Source of the DNA: Bifidobacteriaceae bacterium
GTDB taxonomy: Bacteria > Actinomycetota > Actinomycetes > Actinomycetales > WQXJ01
NCBI GenBank assembly: GCA_031265345.1
Contig: JAISCU010000466.1
Span: 1 to 17,956, forward strand
Direction of reading: 5' to 3'
Length of the DNA: 17,956 nt
The notes under the pieces are model-generated. The model saw only the letters and a list, made by a program, of their open reading frames with translations. It had not been told where the DNA came from and ran no database searches. The translations under genes and the position numbers were made by a program. Positions 7,640 through 16,340 of the stretch are shown piece after piece. How positions within the stretch are numbered: the first letter of the stretch is position 1; each line of letters begins with the position of its first letter.

Positions 7640-8542
7640 ATGACTGTTGCTATGGAGGCTGGGGCTCTGAGCAGACTCAGTCCGCCCGCCCTGCCGATCC
7701 GGGCCGCTTGGTCCACTGCCGTGCGGAACCGCTCGATCTGGGTCACGTTCGCGATGTATCTCGTGATGTCGGTCGGATTCGGCGTCGGCATGACTTATGC
7801 GATCTACAAGGGCATGGCCGGCGACGCGGCGGAGGCTGCCGCCGACCCGGCCCTGGCCGCCCAAATCGAAGGTTTCCGGGAGTCGTTCCTGCTGGCCAAC
7901 TTCGATGGTTTCGTGGCCGGGTTGCTGCCGTTCTGGGGTGCGGCCACCGCGTTGGCCCTGGGCGTGATGGTGGTCGGCTCGCAGTACGCGAAGCGGACGG
8001 TGAACATCATCTACACCCAGGGTTCGAGCCGCGTCGCCGTGCTGATGGCCCAAATCATTGCACTGGCAGGTCTGCTGGCCTTGTTGGTGGCGGCGACAGC
8101 GGCGGTGAACGCGGCCGGATGCGCGGTGGTGTCCGCGGTCGAGGGCTGGGAGATTGCCGCGCCGCCCCTTGGCGCGACCCTGGTGAGCGCGTTGACGACC
8201 TACTTGACGGCGCTGACCTACGGCATCGTCGGGGTGGCTTTGGCGGTGGTGACCCGGAGCGAGATGCAAGCCCTGGGAATAGGCCTGGTCTGGTTCCTGG
8301 GGATCGAGACCGTGCTCGTGTTGGTGTTCGGGGCGCTGGGCTGGGTCGACGCGGGGCAATTCACGCTCGCGGGCGCGACCTCTGATCTGGCGGTGGCGCG
8401 CGGCGCCTACCCCTGGTGGCCCAACAGCCTGACCGACCAAGCGACCACGGCCCAGGGCGTCGCGGGCGCGATCATCCAAATGGGATGGTTGGCGCTGGCG
8501 GCCGGAACCGCTCTCGGGCTGATTCGGCGTCGCGACATCTGA
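7640..8542 (+). CDS. ABC-2 type permease
   Basis: A 300-aa integral membrane subunit with about six helices: approximately 32-55, 100-120, 140-165, 185-210, 215-240 and 275-293. A hydrophilic extracytoplasmic-looking segment (58-90) follows helix 1, as usual for ABC-2 permeases of the NatB/YhgE-like kind. I take ATG 7640 as the start because GGAG at 7627-7630 lies 9 bases upstream. ATG 7631 and a GTG at 7598 that overlaps the ATPase gene are alternatives. It forms an exporter with the preceding ATPase, probably two copies of each. Confidence 0.9.
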   Translation: MTVAMEAGALSRLSPPALPIRAAWSTAVRNRSIWVTFAMYLVMSVGFGVGMTYAIYKGMAGDAAEAAADPALAAQIEGFRESFLLANFDGFVAGLLPFWGAATALALGVMVVGSQYAKRTVNIIYTQGSSRVAVLMAQIIALAGLLALLVAATAAVNAAGCAVVSAVEGWEIAAPPLGATLVSALTTYLTALTYGIVGVALAVVTRSEMQALGIGLVWFLGIETVLVLVFGALGWVDAGQFTLAGATSDLAVARGAYPWWPNSLTDQATTAQGVAGAIIQMGWLALAAGTALGLIRRRDI

Positions 8543-8592
8543 CCTCCTCGGCCATGCCCGTGCCCGAGCCCGAGAAATGAGAGAATCGGCCC

Positions 8593-9222
8593 GTGCCCTC
8601 AGCCTCCGCTTCCGCCGACGCGCCGTTCACCTACCGGCCGCGCACTGGCCCTGTGATGGCCATCGGGGTGTGGGCCGTGGCCGCGTGGGCAGTGGCGAGC
8701 TTGGCGGTGACCGAGCCGGGCCGCCTGGTGACCTGGGCCCCGCTAGCGGCGTTGATCTGCCTGACCATCTGGGCGGTCTTCTGGGCGCCGAAGGTCGTTG
8801 TTGGACCGGAGAGGCTGGAGGTCCGCAACGTCGCTGCCACCTATGAGGTGCCGTGGGCCGCGATCTCGCACATCGACACCAAATGGGCGCTGACTTTGTA
8901 CACCACGGGTGGCAGGATCACCGCCTTCGCGGCCCCGGCCCCTTCCGGGCTGCGAGCCGAGCACGCGTCGGGGAGCGCCGGGCTGAGGCACCTGCCGGAG
9001 TCCACCTTCGACGCCGGCCGGTCCGCTCGCCCCGGCGATGTGCCGGGCACCGCTTCGGGCGATCTGGCCTGGGTGATCCGCGAACGGTGGGAAAAGGTGC
9101 GCGATGCCGTGCCAACGGGTTCCGCGTCCGGCGCGGCCCCGATTCGGCGCTGGCATGTCAGGACTTTGGCGGCGTGGGCGGCGCTGGCCGTCGTGACGGC
9201 ACTGACCCAGGTCCTGGCCTGA
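8593..9222 (+). CDS. PH-domain (bPH_6-like) membrane protein
   Basis: A 209-aa protein with two N-terminal helices (about 20-37 and 44-66), a small bacterial PH-like domain at about 67-115 (VVVGPERLEVRN, then VPWAAISHI and LYTTGGRITAFAAP), a variable Gly/Ala/Ser-rich region and a C-terminal helix at about 190-207. The pattern matches PF10756-type proteins, which are common in actinobacteria and of unknown role. GTG start; GAGAAT at 8581-8586 ends 6 bases before it, and there is no Shine-Dalgarno, again fitting a leaderless transcript. It lies 50 bp after the permease, so it could also be read from the upstream operon. It converges on the peptide transporter gene. Confidence 0.82.
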   Translation: MPSASASADAPFTYRPRTGPVMAIGVWAVAAWAVASLAVTEPGRLVTWAPLAALICLTIWAVFWAPKVVVGPERLEVRNVAATYEVPWAAISHIDTKWALTLYTTGGRITAFAAPAPSGLRAEHASGSAGLRHLPESTFDAGRSARPGDVPGTASGDLAWVIRERWEKVRDAVPTGSASGAAPIRRWHVRTLAAWAALAVVTALTQVLA

Positions 9223-9270
9223 CGGCTGCGGCGTCGGCTCTATTCCAGGCGGCCAGGGTCCGCCCAGCGT

Positions 9271-12200
9271 CTAGGAAGGACCGTCCCCGCGGCGGGCGGC
9301 TTGGAGGTCCGGGTCGGGGACGGGGACGGCGGCGATCAACTCGCGGGTGTAGGGCTGCCGGGGATGGAGCAGGATCTGTTCGGCAGGGCCGGATTCGACC
9401 AGATGGCCCTTCGACATGACCGCGATCCGGGACGATACCTGCTGCACCACGGCCAGGTCGTGCGAAATGAACAAGCAGGCGAAGCCATGCTCGCGCTGCA
9501 GCTCGGAGAACAGGTCCAGCACTGTGGCCTGCACGGACACGTCCAGGGCGGAGGTCGGCTCGTCGGCTATCAGCAGTTTCGGCTTCAGCGCCAGGGCACG
9601 GGCGATCCCGACGCGCTGGCGCTGGCCGCCAGACAACTCGTGCGGGTAACGGTTGCGCAGCGAGGCCGGCAATTGGACCTGTTCCAGCAGGTCGGCGACC
9701 TGGGAATCTAGCGCTTTGCCCTTGGCCAGGCCGTGCAGCGCCAACGGCTCACCGATCGACTGGCCGATCGGCAGGCGCGGGTTCAAGGAGGAGCCAGGGT
9801 CCTGGAAGACGATCGACACGCCTTCGCGCGCTTGGCGCAGCCCCGCCCAGTCGATCCCCTTCAGCTCCCTCCCGGCCACTTTCAGCGACCCGGAATGCAC
9901 TGGCAGCAGCCCCACCACGGCCCGCCCCACGGTGGACTTCCCCGAGCCCGACTCTCCCACCAGGCCGACCACTTCGCCGGGGTTCACCACCAAGGAGAAG
10001 TCCTCGACGGCCCGGAAGGCCGGGGTCCGCCCGCGCCGGGGGTACTCGAGCGTGACGCCCTCGGCCGCCAAGACCGGTTCGTCCGACTTGGACGATGCCG
10101 CCGCCTCGCTTTCCGTCCCCACGCCCGGTCCGCCCTGGGCTGGCGACGCGCCCCGTGCCCGAGCCGCTGCGACGCCGGGAGCCGAGCGGACGGCATCGTC
10201 CACCGACTTGGTCTTCGGGTCTGCCCCCGCATCCGGACCCAAACCAACCTCCGGGGCCGGCTCCAACTCGGGTTCCAGGTCGAGCTTGGGCACGGCGGCC
10301 AGCAGCAGCTTGGTGTAGGGGTGGCGCGGCGCGTAGAAGATCTGCCGGGACGTGCCGGTCTCCACGATCACGCCGTCCTTCATGACGCAGATGCGGTCCG
10401 CCATGTCCGCCACCACACCCATGTCGTGCGTGATCAGGATGATGCCCGAATCGATGCGGGTCCGCAGGTCGCGCATGAGGGCCAGGATCTCGGCCTGGAC
10501 GGTGACGTCGAGCGCGGTGGTCGGCTCGTCCGCGATCAGCAGCTTCGGGTCCAGCACCAGCGCCTGGGCGATCATGGCCCGCTGCCGTTGGCCGCCGGAC
10601 AGTTGGTGCGGGTAGTAGTCGATCCGGATTTCCGGGTCCGGCATGTCCACCAGTTTGAGCATCTCGAGCGCGCGCTCGCGGGCATGCCTCGGCCCGGTGG
10701 GGCTGTGCGCGCGGATGGTCTCCGCGATCTGGAAGCCGATGGTGTAGACCGGGTTCAGCGCCGTCATGGGCTCCTGGAACACCATCGCGATCTGCGCGCC
10801 CCGCACCGCGTGCAGTTCGGACGGGCGCATGCCGACCAGTTCCCGGCCCGAGAGCTTGACCGAGCCGGACACTCGTGCGTTGGGCGGCAACAGCCCGATC
10901 AGCGCCATCGACGATTGCGTCTTGCCACTGCCCGATTCGCCCACGATGGCCAGCACCTCGCCGGGGCTGACGTCGTACGACACATCGACGGCGGCCGGGA
11001 ACCATTCGCCCTCGACGTAGAAGTCCACGTTCAAGCCGTCCACCCGCAGGATCGGCTCGGCGCTGCCTGGCGCCGGTGGTTTGGACGATGCCGTGGCGCC
11101 GGTTCCGGAGGCGCCATCGGGTGCGCGCTCGGGCGGCCTGGGAGCCTCGGGGTGCTCCGAGGCCAGCCGAGCGGCATCGTCCACCGCTAACTGGGCGGCC
11201 AACTTGCGGGCGGCGCGGGCCATCTTGCGCTTCGACGGGATGCGGCGCTGGCGGGGGTCGAAGGCGTCGCGCAGGCCGTCGCCCACGAAGTTCACGCACA
11301 GCGCGATCGTGATGATGAAGAAGCCCGGCCACCAGAACAACCATGGGCGCTGGGAGAAGGCGGACTGGTATTCGGACACCAGGTTGCCCAGCGAGATGTC
11401 GGGGAAGTGGATGCCGAAGCCCAGGTAGCTGAGCGCGGTCTCCAACAGGATCGCGGCGGACATCAGCAGGGTGGCGTTGACGATGATCACGCCGACCGCG
11501 TTGGGCAGGATGTGCTTGACGATGATGCGGGTGTTGGACGCGCCCGCCACGCGTGCGGCATCGACGAACTCGCGTTCGCGCAGGGACAGGAAATCGGCCC
11601 TGACCAGGCGGCTCATGGGCATCCATTCGACGAACGCCAGCGCCAGGCCCAGGGTCAGGGCGGAGGCGCCGTTGACCCAATGGCCCAGGACCATGCCGAT
11701 CACCATCACGGGGATGGCGATCATCATGTCGGTGAAGCGCATCAGGAGGGTGTCCACCCGGCCCCGGAAGAACCCGGCCGCGGCGCCGATCACCACCCCG
11801 ATCAAGGTGGCCAACAGGCCGATCAGCACCATCACCGTGAGCGACTGCTGGGCGCCGCGCATGGTCATGGCGAACATGTCGTGGCCAACCGTGTCCTGGC
11901 CGAAGGGATGCTCGCCGATGTGCACGCCATTGGTGAGCGAGATCGACAGCGTCGGCTTGCCGCCGGGGACGGCGATGGGATAGGTGGACCAGTAGTTGTG
12001 CTTCCACCAGCCGGGGATGGGGCCCCAGCCGATCGACGTGGTCACCAGGATGATGAGCACGGCCAGGACCGCCATGGCGATGATCGCGCCGCGGTGGCGG
12101 AAGAAGCGGCGGCGCACTATCTGGCCTTGCGACAGCCCCTCGGTGGCCCTGAGCTCGATGGCGTTCTCGCCCGCGCCCGCGGAGCCGGTCAGGGCGGAGG

Positions 12201-12351
12201 CGTGGGCCGTGCCGTCTGCGCCTTCTGTGCCGCGGGGGCCGTCTGTGCCGCCGGGGCCGTCCAGGTCGCCGGAATTATCCAGGTCGGCGATGGCGCCGGT
12301 CAGGTCGGGGATGGCGTCGGGTTGGCGGTCCGATGGTGTCAGTGGGCTCAT
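9271..12351 (-). CDS. Fused oligopeptide ABC transporter: DppC permease + DppD ATPase + DppF ATPase
   Basis: A 1026-aa single polypeptide holding three normally separate importer subunits. Residues 1-75 are a Gly/Asp-rich variable tail. Residues about 76-370 are a DppC/OppC permease with helices near 88-108, 170-195, 205-223, 230-248, 286-306 and 340-358, and the EAA loop at about 263-284 ([20 protein letters not shown]). ATPase 1 (about 433-690, DppD/OppD) has Walker A GESGSGKT at 471-478, LSGGQ at 584-588, Walker B LLIADEP at 604-610 and His642. ATPase 2 (about 758-1010, DppF/OppF) has Walker A 799-806, LSGGQ 906-910, Walker B 926-932 and His964. Both carry the family's C-terminal HPYT/QPYT motif. 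Each low-complexity linker (about 377-432 and 691-757) is bracketed by inverted copies of the 12-mer. The ATG overlaps the dppB stop (ATGA). The frame is uninterrupted, so the fusion is not an obvious sequencing artefact. Confidence 0.95.
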   Translation of the reverse strand: MSPLTPSDRQPDAIPDLTGAIADLDNSGDLDGPGGTDGPRGTEGADGTAHASALTGSAGAGENAIELRATEGLSQGQIVRRRFFRHRGAIIAMAVLAVLIILVTTSIGWGPIPGWWKHNYWSTYPIAVPGGKPTLSISLTNGVHIGEHPFGQDTVGHDMFAMTMRGAQQSLTVMVLIGLLATLIGVVIGAAAGFFRGRVDTLLMRFTDMMIAIPVMVIGMVLGHWVNGASALTLGLALAFVEWMPMSRLVRADFLSLREREFVDAARVAGASNTRIIVKHILPNAVGVIIVNATLLMSAAILLETALSYLGFGIHFPDISLGNLVSEYQSAFSQRPWLFWWPGFFIITIALCVNFVGDGLRDAFDPRQRRIPSKRKMARAARKLAAQLAVDDAARLASEHPEAPRPPERAPDGASGTGATASSKPPAPGSAEPILRVDGLNVDFYVEGEWFPAAVDVSYDVSPGEVLAIVGESGSGKTQSSMALIGLLPPNARVSGSVKLSGRELVGMRPSELHAVRGAQIAMVFQEPMTALNPVYTIGFQIAETIRAHSPTGPRHARERALEMLKLVDMPDPEIRIDYYPHQLSGGQRQRAMIAQALVLDPKLLIADEPTTALDVTVQAEILALMRDLRTRIDSGIILITHDMGVVADMADRICVMKDGVIVETGTSRQIFYAPRHPYTKLLLAAVPKLDLEPELEPAPEVGLGPDAGADPKTKSVDDAVRSAPGVAAARARGASPAQGGPGVGTESEAAASSKSDEPVLAAEGVTLEYPRRGRTPAFRAVEDFSLVVNPGEVVGLVGESGSGKSTVGRAVVGLLPVHSGSLKVAGRELKGIDWAGLRQAREGVSIVFQDPGSSLNPRLPIGQSIGEPLALHGLAKGKALDSQVADLLEQVQLPASLRNRYPHELSGGQRQRVGIARALALKPKLLIADEPTSALDVSVQATVLDLFSELQREHGFACLFISHDLAVVQQVSSRIAVMSKGHLVESGPAEQILLHPRQPYTRELIAAVPVPDPDLQAARRGDGPS
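10089..10100 (+). repeat. 12-mer motif TGGACGATGCCG, copy 3 (linker 2, inner end)
   Basis: Exact copy inside the linker between the two ATPase domains; on the coding strand it reads Ala-Ser-Ser-Lys (residues 752-755). It faces copy 4; outer edge to outer edge is 114 bp, exactly 38 codons. Confidence 0.85.
10191..10202 (-). repeat. 12-mer motif TGGACGATGCCG, copy 4 (linker 2, outer end)
   Basis: Exact copy on the coding strand of the fusion gene, encoding Val-Asp-Asp-Ala (residues 717-720), where the linker after ATPase 1 begins. It is convergent with copy 3. Confidence 0.85.
11082..11093 (+). repeat. 12-mer motif TGGACGATGCCG, copy 5 (linker 1, inner end)
   Basis: Exact copy at the end of the linker between the permease and the first ATPase, read as Ala-Ser-Ser-Lys (421-424) on the coding strand. 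It is paired with copy 6. Confidence 0.85.
11172..11183 (-). repeat. 12-mer motif TGGACGATGCCG, copy 6 (linker 1, outer end)
   Basis: Exact copy encoding Val-Asp-Asp-Ala (390-393) near the beginning of linker 1. With copy 5 it brackets 102 bp (34 codons). The DNA between the pair is not similar to that between copies 3 and 4. Confidence 0.85.
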
Positions 12352-13883
12352 GCTTGCATCCGAATCCGTGGATCGAGGCCGGCGTAGACGAGGTCCGCGA
12401 CTATGTTCGCGGCGATGGCCAGGACGGCGGTGACGACGAAGTAGCCCATCACGCCGTAGATGTCGCCGTGGCGCAGCGCCTCGATGAACATGGTGCCCAT
12501 CCCCCGCCAGGAGAAGATGCGCTCGGTGATGATGGCTCCGCCGAACACCAGGGCCACGTCTATCGGCACGATGGTGGCCAGCGGGATCAGCGCGTTGCGG
12601 AAGGCGTGACGGACCACCACGGTGCGCTCGCTCAGGCCTTTGGCGCGGGCGGTGCGGATGTAGTCGGCGTTCATGACCTCCAGCATGGAGCTGCGGGTGT
12701 AACGGGTGTAACTGGCGAAGCTGATCAGCACCAGCGCGGTGGTGGGAAGGACCAGGTGGGTGAGCACGTCGGTGGCGGAGAACCAGAACGAGCCGCCCAA
12801 TTCCGGGGTGACCGCGCCGAGCGTGCTGATCGGCCGGCCGTCCACGCGGGGGGAAGCCATGTAGGCGGGCCAGGCCTGCATCAGGCGGTCCGCGAACACG
12901 AACACGGACATCACGATGGCGGTGAGCGCGGCTGTGCGGGCCGAGGCTCGCCGGTCTGGGCCGCCCCAGAGCCACCCGACGGTCATCCCGATCGCTGCGG
13001 CGGTGACCCAGAGCCCAGCGATGACCAGCCAGTTAGTGGCCACGAAGGCATATTGCAGGGGGTAGTACAAGGCCGTTCCCACCCCGACGGTTGTCAGTGT
13101 GGCGTACAAGACCCGGCGGTTGCCCAGGCCCGCACTCAAGGCGGTGAGGGCCACTGCCACGCCCGCGCCGGTGAGGGCCACGCCCACAATCCCCAGGCCG
13201 GGCTTGAGCAAGAAGTGCGTGGCTGAGACATAGGCTGCCACGCCGGTCACGGCGGCGAAGGCGACCATGCCCACTAGCAGTCGCATCCCGGTTCGTCCTC
13301 CGGCTATCAGGGCGGCCACCACGCCAGCCACCGCTCCGATGGCCAGGCAGGCCCGGATCGGCAATTCTGCCTCGGCCAAGAAGTCGTTGAACCGGATGGC
13401 GCCGAACTCCTTCAGGAGCACGGCTACCCAGAAGGCCGGGAGCGAATAAAACAGGAAGGTGAAGAACGTAGTCAAGTAATCGAAGGCCGAATACTGGCGA
13501 AGCGCCGTGGTGATTCCAACGGCCACGCCCAGCAGGATCGCGATGATGAGCGATCCGAACACCAGTTTGACTGTGGTCGGCACGGCCACGGCCAACTGGG
13601 CCGACACTGCTTGACCGTTGATGATCGAAATGCCGAAAGTGCCGTGGCCCCAGAGGTAGGCAACCAGGTTGCCGAGCCATTTGAAATAGCGAAGAACCGG
13701 CGGGATGTCCAGGTCAAGGGCAGAGACGGTGCGCGCGATCAAGATCTCCTTGTTCGGCGCGCTTGAGGCCTTCAGTTCTGCCAGGGGATCAACGGCGACG
13801 GCCACCATCATGAAGACGATGAACGTGGCGCCGAGTAAGACGATCACCCCCACCGCGAGGCGGCGAGCTATGAACGAAAGCAC
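12348..13883 (-). CDS. dppB: Oligopeptide ABC transporter permease, DppB type, with large membrane insertion
   Basis: A 511-aa permease; DppB/OppB proteins are normally about 300-340 aa. The N-terminal block (1-171) carries the family's first helix (MLSFIARRLAVGVIVLLGATF) and the VPTTVKLVFGSLIIAILLGV helix. The C-terminal block (about 342-511) carries the EAA loop at 408-431 (YIRTARAKGLSERTVVVRHAFRN) and the standard ending AGLDPRIR. Between them, residues about 172-340 are an extra segment with roughly five hydrophobic helices. The GTG start lies 6 bases after TAGGCT, so it may have its own leaderless promoter. Its stop overlaps the downstream fusion gene by 4 bp. It forms the membrane channel with the DppC domain of that protein. 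Confidence 0.93.
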   Translation of the reverse strand: MLSFIARRLAVGVIVLLGATFIVFMMVAVAVDPLAELKASSAPNKEILIARTVSALDLDIPPVLRYFKWLGNLVAYLWGHGTFGISIINGQAVSAQLAVAVPTTVKLVFGSLIIAILLGVAVGITTALRQYSAFDYLTTFFTFLFYSLPAFWVAVLLKEFGAIRFNDFLAEAELPIRACLAIGAVAGVVAALIAGGRTGMRLLVGMVAFAAVTGVAAYVSATHFLLKPGLGIVGVALTGAGVAVALTALSAGLGNRRVLYATLTTVGVGTALYYPLQYAFVATNWLVIAGLWVTAAAIGMTVGWLWGGPDRRASARTAALTAIVMSVFVFADRLMQAWPAYMASPRVDGRPISTLGAVTPELGGSFWFSATDVLTHLVLPTTALVLISFASYTRYTRSSMLEVMNADYIRTARAKGLSERTVVVRHAFRNALIPLATIVPIDVALVFGGAIITERIFSWRGMGTMFIEALRHGDIYGVMGYFVVTAVLAIAANIVADLVYAGLDPRIRMQA

Positions 13884-13889
13884 CGTGTC

Positions 13890-13895
13890 AGCCTA
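13890..13895 (-). promoter_or_regulatory. Candidate -10 element before dppB
   Basis: TAGGCT on the minus strand, then six bases (gacacg) to the GTG start. No convincing -35 is seen. It lies downstream of two hairpins that follow oppA, so the permease/ATPase genes may be transcribed separately from oppA. Confidence 0.4.
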
Positions 13896-13962
13896 ACCCC
13901 AGTGTGCGCCGGAGCACCAGAACCGCGGTCGTGTCGGCCATTGCGGCGATGGGCCCGCCGCC

Positions 13963-14002
13963 GCGCGACCACGGTATGGGACTCCCAATACCGTGATCGC
14001 GC
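13963..14002 (-). terminator. Long hairpin between oppA and dppB
   Basis: Arms 13963-13980 and 13985-14002 pair over 18 positions with two mismatches (at 13969/13996 and 13978/13987) and a 4-base loop. There is no T-run on either side, so it is not a textbook intrinsic terminator. Between a binding-protein gene and its permease gene, such structures commonly reduce read-through or protect the upstream mRNA 3' end. Confidence 0.6.
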
Positions 14003-14027
14003 AGCATCCAGCAGCCATTGATCAAAC

Positions 14028-14074
14028 GGCCGGGCTGGCCAGGCGGCGATCATTACCGCCTGACCCGTCCGGCC
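14028..14074 (-). terminator. Hairpin directly after oppA stop
   Basis: The inner stem CAGGCGG (14040-14046) pairs with CCGCCTG (14056-14062) around a 9-base loop. The outer stem GGCCGG (14028-14033) pairs with CCGGCC (14069-14074). The 6-by-6 interval between them also pairs partly. It begins 18 bp after the oppA stop and is followed by the second hairpin at 13963-14002. Confidence 0.55.
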
Positions 14075-14091
14075 AGATGGTCGTCAACTGA

Positions 14092-15942
14092 TCAGCTAGC
14101 GACCTCCCAGTCCCAGAAGTTCCAGAACATGGTCCCTGAGATGGCGGTCATCGACACGTTCTTGATGTCGTCCCGCCAGGCCAGCACCGATGGGAACTGG
14201 TAGAGGGTGATCCCGAAGCCGTCCTCCAACAGGATGGTTTCGACCTCGGTGTTGATCTCTTCTTGCCGCTTCGGGTCGGTGGCTGTCTCCAACTCGGAGT
14301 ACAACTCGTCCACCCTGGTGTTCGAGAAGTGGCCGAAGTTGTTCTGGCCGGTCGAGATGAAGTTCGCAGCCGGTTCGAACACGGCCGTCGAGGTGTTCTG
14401 CCAACCGAACAACGAGGCGTCGTAGGTGTTGTCGCCCAGCTTGGTGCCCCATTCGTCGGATCCGGCATCAATGATCTCGAACCCGGCCTGGGTGGCCGAC
14501 TCGTGGATCAACTGGAACTCCTGGACGCGCCGGGCGTTCGACTTGCCGTACATGAGGCGCACCTGGGGCGCGGTCACGCCAGCTTCCGCCAGCAACGCCT
14601 TGGCGCCTTCAATGTCGACGTCCTGGTACGCCGCGAACCCGTTGGCCGCGACCGTCGCGTCGTAGTTCGGCGAGCCGGGCACCAGGTTGTACGAATCGCG
14701 GGTGGCGGCATCGGGCTGCGTCGGCTTGATAATCGTGTCCACGATCTGCTGGCGCGGGATGGTCTTCAGGAACGCCTGGCGCACCTTCTTGGCCTTGTCC
14801 GCATCGCCACCGTAGGTGGCCGGGTCGAACGGGCCGCCGTTGTCATAGGTCAGGTCGACATGCTCGTAGGTGCCTTCATAACCGGATTCGTTGCTGACGC
14901 CGTCAATCCCCTGCACGGCGGTCAGCACGTCAGCGGTCACCTGCGGCTGGATGATGTCCAGATCGCCGTTCTGCAGCGCTTGAACCTGAGCCATCGGGTC
15001 CTCGTTGTAGCGCACAATGACCTCGTCGACCTTGGCCGGAGTGCCCCAAGTGAAGTCAGGGTTCTTCTTCAGCGTGACGTACTGGCCCTCGACGTAATCG
15101 CTGATCAGCATGGGCCCGCAGGACAGAACCAATTCGACGTCGTCGCCTTCAGGCATAGCCGTGAGGTCGAAATCGAAGCTCCAGACCTTGGCGATCTTGG
15201 CCAGGTCCTCAGTGTTCTTGTCTTGGATGGCCTTGGCCACGGCGGCCTGCGCTTCGGCCGGGTCATCGATCCCCAGCGCCCGCTTGCCCACCACATGGGC
15301 AGGCAGCGGATAGTCGGGGAAGTTGTACTGCCAGTCCGGGAACGGCTTGGAGTAGACGAAGGTGATCTCTTTGTCGTCTTCCGAGATGGTCGGAGTGTCC
15401 TGGATGATCGCCACGGCTGGGTCGCCAGCGTCGAAGTAGACCTTGCCCTCGGTCACGCCGGTGACGGCGCCTTCCTCATTGGTTTCGATGTCCGCGTCGG
15501 AAGTGTCGTTGAACACGCTCGACCGCGCCGCCCATTCGAGCAGCAGGTCCACTGCCGAGAGCGGCGTGCCATCCGACCACTTGGCTTCGGGGTTGATCGT
15601 CTGGGTGATGGTCAGCGGATCTTCCGAATCGACCCGCATCTGGCCCAGTTCCTCGTTCTTGACGAAGTTCAGGTCCGGGTCGTAGTAGGCCCAGTTGGCC
15701 CGCGTCATGTAGGTGATGACATAGTTAGCGGTTGCATGGCCGTTGCCGGACATGTAGTTCATGGAGAACAGAGGCTGGTTCCAGCCGACTGTGACGGTGC
15801 CGCCGCCCGTGGTCGTGGGGGCGCCGCTCTTGTCGCCGGTCCCGGCGTCATCCGTCGACGGGGCATTGCAACCGCTGACCACCAGGGCCAGCGCCGCGGC
15901 CGCAGCACCGATCGCCGCCAGTCTTCCGTGGCGAGTTGTCAT
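14092..15942 (-). CDS. oppA: Oligopeptide/dipeptide-binding lipoprotein (SBP family 5)
   Basis: A 616-aa extracytoplasmic solute-binding protein. The signal peptide (1-24) ends in a lipobox V-S-G-C with the lipidated Cys25, then a Ser/Thr/Gly-rich spacer. The mature protein has the family-5 layout: WSDGTPLSAVDLLLEW (about 146-161), a PDFTWG/VDEVIVRYNEDPMAQVQALQNGDLDII block, and a C-terminal lobe with LAEAGVTAPQVRLMYGKSNARR. It delivers peptides to the DppB and DppC-DppD-DppF proteins encoded downstream; other family-5 ligands (nickel, sugars) cannot be excluded. ATG 15942 is preceded by a strong Shine-Dalgarno, GAAGGAG with 6-base spacing (15949-15955), unlike most genes here. The frame is open to 16257 but without family homology. 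Confidence 0.94.
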   Translation of the reverse strand: MTTRHGRLAAIGAAAAALALVVSGCNAPSTDDAGTGDKSGAPTTTGGGTVTVGWNQPLFSMNYMSGNGHATANYVITYMTRANWAYYDPDLNFVKNEELGQMRVDSEDPLTITQTINPEAKWSDGTPLSAVDLLLEWAARSSVFNDTSDADIETNEEGAVTGVTEGKVYFDAGDPAVAIIQDTPTISEDDKEITFVYSKPFPDWQYNFPDYPLPAHVVGKRALGIDDPAEAQAAVAKAIQDKNTEDLAKIAKVWSFDFDLTAMPEGDDVELVLSCGPMLISDYVEGQYVTLKKNPDFTWGTPAKVDEVIVRYNEDPMAQVQALQNGDLDIIQPQVTADVLTAVQGIDGVSNESGYEGTYEHVDLTYDNGGPFDPATYGGDADKAKKVRQAFLKTIPRQQIVDTIIKPTQPDAATRDSYNLVPGSPNYDATVAANGFAAYQDVDIEGAKALLAEAGVTAPQVRLMYGKSNARRVQEFQLIHESATQAGFEIIDAGSDEWGTKLGDNTYDASLFGWQNTSTAVFEPAANFISTGQNNFGHFSNTRVDELYSELETATDPKRQEEINTEVETILLEDGFGITLYQFPSVLAWRDDIKNVSMTAISGTMFWNFWDWEVAS

Positions 15943-16340
15943 GTGTCGCTCCTTCGTTGTTTCGGCATCGTGTCCCCGATGCGCTTGGGTATGGTTCGCG
16001 GAGTCCTGCGCGCTTCGGCCTCGACCAGACCTGCCTGGAGCACCAATTCCCCGGTCGTTGCAGCCAACAATAAACGCTTGTCGGCGGTCGTTGGGGAACA
16101 AGAGCCCATCGTCCGATGCCGCTGAGACGGGCATCGCGCACCCGCACGGGAGCCGGCGGCAGGCTTCTGACCAGCCGAAACGGGGCCTTTGCAGGTGCGG
16201 ACAGCCCGCTCCGACGTCCCGTTTGACGCCCAAGGGGCCGCCGGAATTGTTGCCCACTTGTTATAAACCGGGCCGCGTCGGGGGCGTAGCCGGGCCGCCG
16301 GGGCCTTGCTCAGCGGTCGTGACGACAGCCTGCCGGAGCC
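15943..16340. other. Intergenic region upstream of oppA (about 400 bp)
   Basis: No credible gene. On the minus strand TATAAC at 16265-16260 is the best -10 candidate, but it has no good -35 and would give a leader of about 310 nt. Two small hairpins lie in that leader: CGATGCC/GGCATCG (16114-16120 and 16130-16136) and GCATCG/CGATGC (15965-15970 and 15977-15982), the latter just before the oppA ribosome-binding site. I recognise no riboswitch class. The hairpin arms resemble the GATGCC core of the repeated 12-mer. The stretch 16266-16340 after xseB holds nothing I can identify. Confidence 0.5.

Noticed and set aside
10089..11183. Calling the 12-mer-bracketed linkers insertion sequences or MITEs
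   Set aside because: No transposase, no target-site duplication that I can see, and the enclosed DNA differs between the two linkers; kept as a hypothesis only.
9733..11190. Long plus-strand open frame opposite the transporter ATPases
   Set aside because: It is the mirror of a strongly conserved coding region in GC-rich DNA; the translation is Arg/His/Gln-rich with no domain.
12352..12975. N-terminal extension of the fusion protein upstream of 12351
   Set aside because: It overlaps dppB in another frame and has no homology; the ATG at 12351 gives the normal stop/start overlap.
14263..16125. 620-codon plus-strand open frame opposite oppA
   Set aside because: It is antisense to a complete solute-binding protein and runs past its signal peptide into noncoding DNA; no recognisable domain.
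15943..16265. Riboswitch in the long oppA leader
   Set aside because: Only two short hairpins are visible and no known aptamer consensus is recognised; the promoter position itself is uncertain.
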